Positions 39,701 through 47,253 of a DNA stretch of 64,000 nt are shown piece after piece. The stretch's first letter is position 1. The number at the start of each line of letters is the position of its first letter. Under the pieces are notes generated by a model. It saw only the letters and a list, made by a program, of their open reading frames with translations, was not told the DNA's origin and did no database searches. The stretch lies in contig NZ_CP080528.1 in the NCBI RefSeq assembly GCF_024746815.1, positions 186,001-250,000 on the forward strand. The letters run 5' to 3'. The translations under genes were made by a program, and so were the position numbers. This stretch comes from Mesorhizobium sp. AR07 (GTDB taxonomy: Bacteria > Pseudomonadota > Alphaproteobacteria > Rhizobiales > Rhizobiaceae).

Positions 39701-41965
39701 GCTGTTACGCGCATACCGGTAGACGACATTGAGCAGCAATGGCAACGAGCCGTCGCTGCGTTCTGGCCGAACAGTCAGTTGGGCAAACGCAAAGTCCAGA
39801 AGCTGCTTCAGGCCTATGTCACAGAAGGCATGGCCGATCCTCAGCAGGACTTGCCGCTGTTGCGCGTGATGCAGGACCGCCGCGCTGCTGTCGAAGCCAA
39901 TATCCTATCCGGCAAACCGACCGGATTTGCTGGTCTTGATACCGACACCCACCGTATCGGGCAGATACTCTCGATGGCCGAAAGGCTTCGACAGACGCTA
40001 CGGCTGCCCGGCCTTGGCACTGAGGATCTCAGAGCACTTCTGCAAGCAACCGCACCGAGCCTGCGAAGCGGTGCAGCAGATAGTACGATGCGGCAAGGGG
40101 CAGCCCGCTTCCTTGCGGCCACTGCGGAATTCGAGGCTGCAAAGGCCCGGTTTGCGATCCCTGCTGGAAACGCGCCGTCGTGGGCAGGACATGACAACCC
40201 GCTGACCGAATTGATGAGCACGATGGGAGACTTGCTCGATGCCCGCCATCTCTTGCGAGACTGGACATCGTGGTGCGGCATTCGTCGCAGGGCTGTGAGC
40301 CAGAATCTGGGAGCGCTGGTCGACGATATAGAGGCGGGTCTGGTGCAGCCCACCGAGGCTCAATCCGCGTTCCGCCTGGCCTATGTACGCTGGTGGCTGC
40401 CGGCCACGCTCGATGCCGATCCGGTGCTGCGGAATTTCCGGCGCTTCCAGCACGAGCATGCCATCGAAGATTTCCGGGAAATCGACGATCTTGTCCGCGC
40501 TCAAGCGAGCCTCCGCGTCATCAGTGCCATCGCTCATGGTTTGCCGGCTGTGCAAAGCGTCCCTCGCAATTCCGAGTTGGGCCTGTTGCGTCATCAGATG
40601 GAATTGCAGCGGCCCAGCCGGTCAATCCGCGAGATGATTGGCGCGATGCCGACGAGCTTTGGCGTGTCTGAGGACCTCGCCGATCGTACGCGCGGCATCG
40701 CAATCTGGCAGTTTCTCAACTTCATGCGCGTTCAGCCAGCGGGCCGCGGACTACCGATCACGCGCATGCTCGATCGTGTGCGCAGGCTTGTGCGTCTCGG
40801 TGACGATCGCGACCTGCGCCAATTGCCGGCGGCCGCTCAACATCTCGACGCTGTGCGTCTAATGACCATCCACGGCGCAAAGGGCCTCGAGTTCGGTGGT
40901 GTGCATATGCCGGGGCTCAACAGCGATACGATCCCGCGCACGCCGCCGGCGCCGCCATGTCCAGCGCCCGACGGCATGATTGCGGGCGCCGAAGGCAGCG
41001 CGCTCGAGGCATATCGCGCAGGGCAGGCAGAGGAGCAGGAGTGCCTCTTCTACGTGGCACAGTCGCGCGCCCGCGATCGCCTGATCCTTTATGCGCCGAC
41101 AGAGAAGAGCAACGGTCACAGTCGACCGCTTTCGCCATTCCTCGACCGCCTCGGGAGCGCCTTGACACGGCGCTCGGTTGTCCCAGCGCGGCCGCTTCCG
41201 GTGGCGGCGGAAGCGCGGGGAGTCGAATTGGTCATCGACGGGCGGTTGCGCTTCGGAGCTCCGCAAATCGCTCTGTATGAATCCTGCCCGCGCCGCTTTT
41301 TCTATACCCATGTCCTGCACGTCGGTGGGCGCCGAACCACTACGGCCTTTATGCACTTGCACGAGGCGGTTCGCTCGGTAGTCGAGGCGGTAATCGCGTC
41401 GGACGTGCCTGTGACCGAGCAGGAACTCACTGATCGCACCGATACTGCGCTTGCCGACGAGGGACTAGGCGAGCATGGCTATCGCGCTGAATTCCGCGAT
41501 CTCGCATCGGCGATGCTGCGTTTCTTTCTGTCGGGCCGCGCAGGAGCGATCGCTGAGGCGCCGGTGGCGGTCAGTATCAACCTCGGCGGCGAAGAAATCC
41601 TCGTCGAGCCGGACGAGGTGTTGATGCGGCCGGACGGCATCCGCGCCGTGCGCCGCGTCCGCACGGGTCACATGCGATCGGCCGAGAGCAAGGATGTCGG
41701 CGCCGCGGCGCTGATCCTGGCGGTCAAACAGGCCTATCCAGGTGCTGTTGCGGAGCTCGTCCATCTCTCCGACGGCGAGGCATCCGAGCTTTCCCTCTCA
41801 GACCGCGAGTTGAAGGGACGCACGGACAAGCTTTCAAAGTTTCTCGGCGACATCCGCGCTGGACGGTTCCCGGCCGAGGTCTCATCGCGCACCTGTCCGA
41901 ACTGCCCGGCCTTCTTCATCTGCGGACCGACACCCGACGGCCCCTTGCAAAAAAAGTTCGCCTGA
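36758..41965 (+). CDS. Chimeric DUF4011-helicase / UvrD-RecB nuclease protein, 1735 aa
   Basis: Residues 1-380 form the N-terminal region of DUF4011-type SF1 helicases, followed by the DUF4011 signature RWQKKLLDLTLRNRLLNFPD (about 390), Walker A IIGPPGTGKSQTIANMIA (about 710) and a long helical region up to RSIREMIGAMPTSFG (about 1300). There the family normally continues to its Walker B (DEASQ), but here the sequence switches to the back half of a UvrD helicase: LMTIHGAKGLEFGGVHMPG (about 1370) and CLFYVAQSRARDRLILYAP (motif VI), then a RecB/Cas4-like nuclease with a Cys cluster (YESCPRRFFYTHVL ... SSRTCPNCPAFFICGP). The joint is in frame near 40661-40666. No DExx motif II is visible, so ATPase activity is doubtful unless the missing element is supplied unusually. 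The ribosome-binding site is AGGGGACGG. Confidence 0.85.
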   Translation: METSSDTGDAAGISAAPVIEVVADIAASFTYASFQNAIPVIRSIALNNPTQQAFEKCILELTSNPPFLRAKSWIIDRIVAGDRLPLSDRKIDLDASYLAGLNEAERGEITLRLTSGGAVLAEQRVAVRLLARDEWGGVIDMAQLLPAFVMPNDPAIAGLLRSAAERLAAHGHASSLDGYQSGNPERAFMLAAAIYSAVAGLSLHYAEPPASFESRGQKIRRPSTITAERLATCLDASLLFASALEATGLHPIVLMFQGHAAVGVWMTQKTLANAIEPDAMEIRKALASRELMVFETTGVTHRPAMMLEAAQRAIEQRLDETQIATFVAAIDIRRSRSGGITPLASHEPMRRSVDTEVATEIVLPLPTAPSATVLPADIVEVKPTSAAGRIDRWQKKLLDLTLRNRLLNFPDSKKTIPFLCTDVGYLEDRLMAGASIRLISLPEQNPLGERDAALYREVHGRDLQRGFAAEALLRDELPSTLDGRQLESRLIDLYRQVRNDFAEGGANTLFLAVGFLRWKKKTEDERSYRAPLLLVPVKIERRSATSRFTLRFHEDEPRFNATLLQFLERDFELKLPQFSGELPEDESGVDVPRLLGLMRQAVRDVPGMEVVVETALSTFSFAKFLMWKDLVERTDALRENRVVRHLIDTPEIAFEGNGASFRDERDLDHHYAPSDIVSLLPADSSQTAASLAAAEGRDFVIIGPPGTGKSQTIANMIANCLSVGKTVLFVAEKTAALDVVYRRLREHGLGAHCLELHSSKADRRNFLNQLRNSWESSVRVDGAEWIAVNERLRLRRDELNAYVEALHRRHVNGLTPYLALGIALKNKRQHAPRLSWPSRDSHDEANRLALEHIAAETGLAFQSVEMRPVLRLIDVTEWTSGWQDNLLEAAKALRSASEVLTTALDAFLVSVGLRAKGDASKAELEALRKLAGALQDTAGYDLSIAFDRDFAQLREAVAALNDAIGNYRTSHSGLSAHYDQEAVTRIPVDDIEQQWQRAVAAFWPNSQLGKRKVQKLLQAYVTEGMADPQQDLPLLRVMQDRRAAVEANILSGKPTGFAGLDTDTHRIGQILSMAERLRQTLRLPGLGTEDLRALLQATAPSLRSGAADSTMRQGAARFLAATAEFEAAKARFAIPAGNAPSWAGHDNPLTELMSTMGDLLDARHLLRDWTSWCGIRRRAVSQNLGALVDDIEAGLVQPTEAQSAFRLAYVRWWLPATLDADPVLRNFRRFQHEHAIEDFREIDDLVRAQASLRVISAIAHGLPAVQSVPRNSELGLLRHQMELQRPSRSIREMIGAMPTSFGVSEDLADRTRGIAIWQFLNFMRVQPAGRGLPITRMLDRVRRLVRLGDDRDLRQLPAAAQHLDAVRLMTIHGAKGLEFGGVHMPGLNSDTIPRTPPAPPCPAPDGMIAGAEGSALEAYRAGQAEEQECLFYVAQSRARDRLILYAPTEKSNGHSRPLSPFLDRLGSALTRRSVVPARPLPVAAEARGVELVIDGRLRFGAPQIALYESCPRRFFYTHVLHVGGRRTTTAFMHLHEAVRSVVEAVIASDVPVTEQELTDRTDTALADEGLGEHGYRAEFRDLASAMLRFFLSGRAGAIAEAPVAVSINLGGEEILVEPDEVLMRPDGIRAVRRVRTGHMRSAESKDVGAAALILAVKQAYPGAVAELVHLSDGEASELSLSDRELKGRTDKLSKFLGDIRAGRFPAEVSSRTCPNCPAFFICGPTPDGPLQKKFA

Positions 41966-42045
41966 CCTTACCGGTCGGCGAATCTCGATCCGATTGGACC
42001 CTTAGAGCCGTGGCCCCGCCTCGGCCCAACCTAAGGACTAATCGT

Positions 42046-42792
42046 ATGAACACTGAAGAACTTCTCGACTACGACGACGTCGGCGACGCCCTGCGCGAAG
42101 GGCGGTCACTGCGTCCGGCGCGGGGATATCGCTTCCTCCTCGCCCAGGGCGATCTCAACTTCCTGTCCCGCCAGGTGAGCGATCCTGTGCCGCTCGGCCG
42201 CCAGCTGCTCGAAGCCGCCGCTCTGGACCCTCAGGACGGCTACAGCCTCTTCGCGGTCCTGCCCTCGGGCGATTTTGAAGACGTGCGGCTAGACGAACCC
42301 TTCGACCTGCGCGAGCACGGTACCGAGCGCTTCGTCGCCTTCCTGACTGATCGCGACTTCAAGCTGACGCTCAACGATGACGAGCTGCGCTGGGGCAAGC
42401 CCGTCATCAGCGGGGTAGTGCTCTATGGCCTTGCCAAGCCCGGCGATGGCGACGGCGTTTTCCTTGAGGTTCCTGGCGGCGAAGACCGCTTGATCGAGCT
42501 TGGTGAGCTGATCGATCTGGCCGAGCCCGGCATCGAGCGGTTCATCACCGCGCGGCTGACGTTCGAGATCATCGTCAATTCGCGGCCGCGCGCCGTGAAC
42601 GCGCGCACGGTGACGTTCGAGCAGATCGTCCAGCTCGCCTTTCCGGGTCAGCATGAGCCCAACGTCGTCTTCTCGATGACCTACCGGCACGCGGCATCGA
42701 CACCGCACGCCGGTGAGCTCGGCGCTGGCGGCTCTGTCGACGTCAAGAAGAAGGGGACGGTGTTCAATGTCACACGCACTGTTCAGTCTTAA
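42046..42792 (+). CDS. Multiubiquitin domain protein (tandem ubiquitin-like repeats)
   Basis: The 248-residue protein has three beta-grasp (ubiquitin-like) repeats: YRFLLAQGDLNFLSRQVSDP to ERFVAF (about 28-105), FKLTLNDDELRWGKPVISG to ERFITA (about 107-172), and FEIIVNSRPRAVNARTVTFE to the end (about 175-248), which closes with GGSVDVKKKGTVFNVTRTVQ. This is the bacterial multiubiquitin family, found with ThiF-like E1 proteins. It does not end in Gly-Gly, so either it is trimmed or conjugation differs from ubiquitin. ATG 42046 follows AAGGAC; a GTG at 42010 is less likely. The ThiF gene starts inside its last 26 bases. Confidence 0.9.
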   Translation: MNTEELLDYDDVGDALREGRSLRPARGYRFLLAQGDLNFLSRQVSDPVPLGRQLLEAAALDPQDGYSLFAVLPSGDFEDVRLDEPFDLREHGTERFVAFLTDRDFKLTLNDDELRWGKPVISGVVLYGLAKPGDGDGVFLEVPGGEDRLIELGELIDLAEPGIERFITARLTFEIIVNSRPRAVNARTVTFEQIVQLAFPGQHEPNVVFSMTYRHAASTPHAGELGAGGSVDVKKKGTVFNVTRTVQS

Positions 42793-43939
42793 TCCGGACC
42801 TCAAGCGGCTGCGGGACGAGGGCTACTTTGTCCAGCAGCGCGGTGGGTATCTCGTCATGCGCGAGGTACCCTATGTCGATGCGCACCGGCAATTGCGCAT
42901 CGGCACCCTGATCTCGAGCCTCACGCTGGCCGGGGACCGGACGCGCAAGCCCGACACCCATGTCGCCCACTGGGATGGCGACTTCCCGTGTCACGCCGAT
43001 GGGTCGCCCATCCAGGGCATCGCACACCAGACCGGCGCCTTCGATCTCGGCCATGGCCTGAAGGCGACGCATGCCTTCTCAAGCAAGCCGGCCGAGGGCT
43101 ACACGGACTATCACCACAAGATGACCAGCTACGCCAACATCATCGCCGGTCCGGCCGCGGTGCTGAACCCCGGCACAACGGCCCGCACCATCCGTGAGCC
43201 TGAAGCGGAGGAGGACAGCGTCTTCAATTATGTCGAGACAGCCTCCGACCGTGTCGGGATCGGCGCCTTGGCCGAGCGGCTGGCCAGCGAGCGGGTTGCC
43301 ATCATTGGCGTCGGCGGCACTGGCGGCTACATTCTGGACTTCGTCGCCAAGACGCCGGTTCGCGAGATCCGACTCTTCGACAGCGACGAGTTCTTGACCC
43401 ACAACGCGTTTCGGGCACCGGGCGCTCCGAGCCTGGAGGAACTGCGAGAGGCGCCAAAGAAAGTCGAATATCTGAAGGGTATCTATAGCCGGATGCATCG
43501 CAACATTGTGGCGCATGACGTGGCGCTCGGCCCGGCCAACCTCGAGCTTCTCAACGGCGTCACCTTCGCGTTCCTGTCCCTCGATGCCGGTGACGCGAAG
43601 CGGTTAATCGTGGAGAAGCTCGAGACGATTGGCGCTGCGTTCGTCGATGTCGGCATGGGCCTTGAGCTCGACGAAGGATCACTCGGCGGCATCCTTCGGG
43701 TGACCGCCAGCACGCCTCAGAAGCGGGATCATGTGCCTCAGCGTATTTCATTCGTCGGTGGCGGCGTGGAGGCCATTTATGCATCGAACATTCAGGTTGC
43801 GGATCTCAATGCCCTGAATGCTGTCCTGGCAGTGGTGAAGTGGAAGAAAATCCGCGGCTTCTACCGAGACCTCGAACATGAGCATCACTGCACTTACACC
43901 ACCGACGGCAACATGCTGATCAATGGGGATCTCAAGTGA
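42767..43939 (+). CDS. DUF6791-ThiF (E1-like) adenylyltransferase
   Basis: The 390-residue protein has an N-terminal DUF6791-type domain (LFSLNPDLKRLRDEGYFVQQ, MREVPYVDAH, LISSLTLAGD, GDFPCHADGSPIQG) and a C-terminal ThiF/E1 Rossmann domain with the ATP-binding loop VAIIGVGGTGGYILDFVAK followed by IRLFDSDEFLTHNAFRAPGA. It should adenylate a ubiquitin-like partner, here the multiubiquitin protein encoded just upstream with a 26-bp overlap. Only two cysteines are visible in the whole protein: one in the DUF6791 part (PCHADG) and one near the C-terminus (HHCTYT). The first is a candidate E2-like thioester site. ATG 42767 follows AAGGGGACGG. Confidence 0.9.
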   Translation: MSHALFSLNPDLKRLRDEGYFVQQRGGYLVMREVPYVDAHRQLRIGTLISSLTLAGDRTRKPDTHVAHWDGDFPCHADGSPIQGIAHQTGAFDLGHGLKATHAFSSKPAEGYTDYHHKMTSYANIIAGPAAVLNPGTTARTIREPEAEEDSVFNYVETASDRVGIGALAERLASERVAIIGVGGTGGYILDFVAKTPVREIRLFDSDEFLTHNAFRAPGAPSLEELREAPKKVEYLKGIYSRMHRNIVAHDVALGPANLELLNGVTFAFLSLDAGDAKRLIVEKLETIGAAFVDVGMGLELDEGSLGGILRVTASTPQKRDHVPQRISFVGGGVEAIYASNIQVADLNALNAVLAVVKWKKIRGFYRDLEHEHHCTYTTDGNMLINGDLK

Positions 43940-44376
43940 TACGGCACAAGCGACTCGAGCATCGTTTCGTCGACCACATCCCTGAGCGCCTTGGGGCAGG
44001 CGTGCTGTACCTGTCGATGGAATATGCGACATCGGCCCACAGCTGCTGCTGCGGTTGCGGCGAGGAAGTTGTCACGCCGTTCACGCCGACGGACTGGAAG
44101 ATGACCTTCGACGGTGAGACTATCTCGCTTCATCCGTCGATCGGCAACTGGACGTTGAAGTGCCGGTCACATTATGTGATCGACCGCGGCAAGGTGGTCG
44201 AAGCCGGCCCGTGGAGCGACGAGCAGGTGGAGTCCGAGCGCAGTCGTGATCGTGCCGCCAAAGCTCGTTTCTACGGGCAATCGCCCACGGTCGAGCCTTC
44301 TGCTCAACCTGCTCCGCCCAAGGCGACACCAGGCTTCTGGCGGCGCCTTTGGAGCCATATATCTGGTCGATTCTAA
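43936..44376 (+). CDS. DUF6527 family protein of the ubiquitin-like operon
   Basis: The 146-residue product has VLYLSMEYATSAHSCCCGCG followed by EEVVTPFTPTDWKMTFDGET and SIGNWTLKCRSHYVI, the conserved core of DUF6527, a family that accompanies ubiquitin-like/ThiF genes. The CCCGC cluster together with CRSH suggests a bound zinc. The C-terminal 50 residues are charged, then Pro-rich, and end in a basic-aromatic tail (FWRRLWSHISGRF). The start codon GTG overlaps the ThiF stop (GTGA). Its role is unknown; a RING-like or adaptor function is possible but unproven. Confidence 0.82.
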   Translation: MIRHKRLEHRFVDHIPERLGAGVLYLSMEYATSAHSCCCGCGEEVVTPFTPTDWKMTFDGETISLHPSIGNWTLKCRSHYVIDRGKVVEAGPWSDEQVESERSRDRAAKARFYGQSPTVEPSAQPAPPKATPGFWRRLWSHISGRF

Positions 44377-44595
44377 CGATAAACTTGTGGATTACATTCC
44401 ATCAGAAGCATCTCGCCCGGTATTCTACTGTCTACCTGTTATAGAGAGCCTCTCTGAACGGGTTTGACAGACTTCCCACAAAGTAGCCCCGCCAAAATAA
44501 TACCGCCACGCAACAGTCACGCGCTCGCCAGCGCGGCAGCCCCGGCTCTGAGCCGGCGCCCGAATGAGAACTGACCTCGAAAGGAGGGAACCACA

Positions 44596-47253
44596 ATGGC
44601 CATCTCGGGCCGATCCACCCTCGTCGTTCACGGCCGCCTCGCCATGCGGGAAGGCCGCCTGGCGGCGGCGCGCGACCGCCGTCATGGCCTGCAGGTCATG
44701 TCGTTCGAGCAGGCGGCGGTGCGGCTCGCTGGAGGTTTCGTCCGCCCAATTGATGATGAAAGCGTTCGCGTGGCGATCCAGACGGTCCTGCCGGCAACGC
44801 CGATGGGCGAGCTGGAGAGCATCAAGTCGCTGCCCGGGATGATAGACGCAGCCGCGGACACCCTGCACAAGGCCTGGCGCGCTGGTATCGACCTTGCAGC
44901 GCGCGCGGTCGAGCATCCGCGACTCGACGCCATCGCTCGATTGGAGTCGGCGGTCCTGGCGCAGCTACCAGCCGCCATGATGCGGCCCATCGACATCGTC
45001 GCCGACGCTACCAGCCGTATCACCCATGCGCCCGCCGTTCTCGGCCCGATGGAGATCGCTGGCCTCACCGAACTCTCGCCCTGCTGGCGGCCGCTCCTGA
45101 AAGCGCTCACCGCGCATATTCCCGTGCGATGGACGGCCGGGCCGAGGCCGACGCCGGCCTGGTTGGAGGGCACGGGTGTCGCAGTGCTGCGCGCGCCTTC
45201 GCAGACCCCGGAAGTCAGCACCGTCAGCGCGGCTACGGCCTATCACGAAGCCATCGAGGCCATGCGCTGGGCGCGGTCGCTTCTCGCCTCCGGGCGCGCG
45301 GCGCCGTCCGATATCGCGATCGCCACGGCCTCGCCCGCCGACTACGACGATCACATCCTCGGCCTGCGCGCGGACGCCAACATCGACCTGCACTTCGTCC
45401 AAGGCGTCAAGACCGTCACCACCCGTGATGGCCAGGCCGCCGCCGCGCTAGCCGACATCGTCGTTCGCGGCCTGTCGCAGTCCCGGATCCGTCGTCTCGC
45501 CGCCCTGTGTCGGGATTCCACGCCTTTTGCGTCACTTCCCGAAGGCTGGCTGCGGATCCTGCCAGCCGATGCGCCGATGTCGACGCCCAACGCCTGGGAC
45601 CGCCTGCTGGCGCGATTGAAGCCCGAGGACTGGCCGGACGACGCGGATCACGCCCCGGCCTTGCGCGCGGCCATCGACCTTCTCACCAAGGGGGCCGACG
45701 CAGCACCGGAGATCGGTGAGGCCTTTCTTAAGGGCCGCGCGCTCGCCATCTGGCGCAAGGGCCTCCTCGCCGGGCCGGCGGCCTCGATCGACACCACCCT
45801 CGAAACCCTGAAGCAGGATGACGGGCTGGAGGCGTGCGTGTCCGTCGGCTGGATGCCTGCTAGCGCGCTAGCAGGCTCGCCGCGGCGCTTTGTGCGGCTG
45901 ATCGGCCTCAACTCTTCGCACTGGCCGCGCGGAATTGCCGAGGACCGGCTGATCCCGGACCATATCATCCCCACTGCCGAGCTCGACCCGCTCCCGGTGA
46001 GCCTGGCCGATCGCCGAGACTTCGAGACGATCCTGGCAACGACGACCGGCGAAGTCGTCCTCTCGCGCGCCCGTCGCGACAGCGACGGACGGCTGCTGGG
46101 ACGCAGCCCCCTCCTCGCTGCGCACGGTCAGGAAATCTATCTCCGTCGCAACGCCGTTCCGATCCATGCGTTTAGCGAAACCGACCGCCTCATGGCGAGG
46201 CCGCAGGAGTTTAGCGCCGACCGGCAGGCGCTCAGCGCGCAAGGCTGCTGGCGCGACTGGCGGCACACCGAGATCACGCCGCATGACGGCCTCATCCGGC
46301 CCGACCATCCGCTCATTCTCGCAATCCTGGCCCGCACCCAATCGGCCAGCTCACTCCGGCGTCTGCTGCGCAACCCGCTGAGCTTTGCCTGGGTCTATGC
46401 CTTCGGCTGGCGCGTGCCAGAAAGCACCATCGAACCGCTCGTGCTTGACGCGCTCGGCGTCGGCGATCTGGTTCACATGGTTCTCGATCGCGCCTTACGC
46501 GATCTGGAGAGCGCCGGTGGATTGGTGTCCGCCGACGCTGCGGCGATCACGGCGACGGTTGACCGGGCCGCGGCGCTTGTCGCCGCCGATTGGGAAAGCG
46601 AACGTGCGGTCCCGCCGGCCGTCATCTGGGGGCGCACCCTGGGTGATGCCCGGCTGACGGCGGAGCGGGCTCTTGCCTATGGCGATGTGCTGCTGCCGGG
46701 TGCCCGCTCCTATAGCGAGGTGCCGTTCGGCGGGGCCGAGCCCAAGTCGGACGCGCAGACGCCGTGGGATCCCAATGTGCCGGTCACGATTCCCGACACG
46801 GGTTTCAATATCGCCGGCTATATTGACAGGCTGGACATCGCAGGCGACGGCAAGCGCGCGCTGGTCCGCGACTACAAGACCGGCCGTCCTCCGCGAGGCG
46901 ACATCCGGCTGAACGGCGGCCGCGAGCTTCAGCGCTGCCTCTATGCCTTCGCGGTGAAGGCGCTGCTGGGCGATGATGTCACGATCAGCGCCTCGCTGCT
47001 TTACCCGCGTGAGCCAATCAACCTCCAGCTCGAAGATCCGGACGCGGTCCTCGCTGAGATCACTGACTATCTGCGCGCGGCGAGGAGCAGCTTCGCCGGC
47101 GGTGCCGCGCTGCCAGGCCCCGACACCGGCGGCGACTACGACGATCTCGCCTTTGCCCTGCCGGCGAATGCCAGCGCCACCTATTGCAAACGCAAGATGC
47201 CGGCCGCGACCGAACGGCTCGGTCAGGTCACTCAAATCTGGGAGGCGGAATAA
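44596..47253 (+). CDS. AddB-like PD-(D/E)XK nuclease family protein
   Basis: The 885-residue protein resembles the AddB/RecC-type partner of helicase-nuclease complexes. The N-terminal two thirds are helicase-like without Walker motifs (LVVHGRLAMREG, VAVLRAPSQTPEVSTVSAAT, AIATASPADYDDH), and the C-terminal third is a PD-(D/E)XK nuclease: NPLSFAWVYAFGW, FNIAGYIDRLDIAGDGKRAL and VRDYKTGRPPRGD, where D...D-Y-K form the active site, then RELQRCLYAFAVKAL. AAAGGAGGGAACC precedes the ATG. Its stop overlaps the start of the AddA-like helicase gene (TAATG), so the two proteins are made together. It is not the core addB of the organism by context. Confidence 0.88.
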   Translation: MAISGRSTLVVHGRLAMREGRLAAARDRRHGLQVMSFEQAAVRLAGGFVRPIDDESVRVAIQTVLPATPMGELESIKSLPGMIDAAADTLHKAWRAGIDLAARAVEHPRLDAIARLESAVLAQLPAAMMRPIDIVADATSRITHAPAVLGPMEIAGLTELSPCWRPLLKALTAHIPVRWTAGPRPTPAWLEGTGVAVLRAPSQTPEVSTVSAATAYHEAIEAMRWARSLLASGRAAPSDIAIATASPADYDDHILGLRADANIDLHFVQGVKTVTTRDGQAAAALADIVVRGLSQSRIRRLAALCRDSTPFASLPEGWLRILPADAPMSTPNAWDRLLARLKPEDWPDDADHAPALRAAIDLLTKGADAAPEIGEAFLKGRALAIWRKGLLAGPAASIDTTLETLKQDDGLEACVSVGWMPASALAGSPRRFVRLIGLNSSHWPRGIAEDRLIPDHIIPTAELDPLPVSLADRRDFETILATTTGEVVLSRARRDSDGRLLGRSPLLAAHGQEIYLRRNAVPIHAFSETDRLMARPQEFSADRQALSAQGCWRDWRHTEITPHDGLIRPDHPLILAILARTQSASSLRRLLRNPLSFAWVYAFGWRVPESTIEPLVLDALGVGDLVHMVLDRALRDLESAGGLVSADAAAITATVDRAAALVAADWESERAVPPAVIWGRTLGDARLTAERALAYGDVLLPGARSYSEVPFGGAEPKSDAQTPWDPNVPVTIPDTGFNIAGYIDRLDIAGDGKRALVRDYKTGRPPRGDIRLNGGRELQRCLYAFAVKALLGDDVTISASLLYPREPINLQLEDPDAVLAEITDYLRAARSSFAGGAALPGPDTGGDYDDLAFALPANASATYCKRKMPAATERLGQVTQIWEAE

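Noticed and set aside
44464..44500. Sigma-70 promoter before the AddB-like gene
   Set aside because: TTGACA is present at 44464 but no -10 box lies 16-18 bp downstream; the A/T-rich AAAATAAT is too far.
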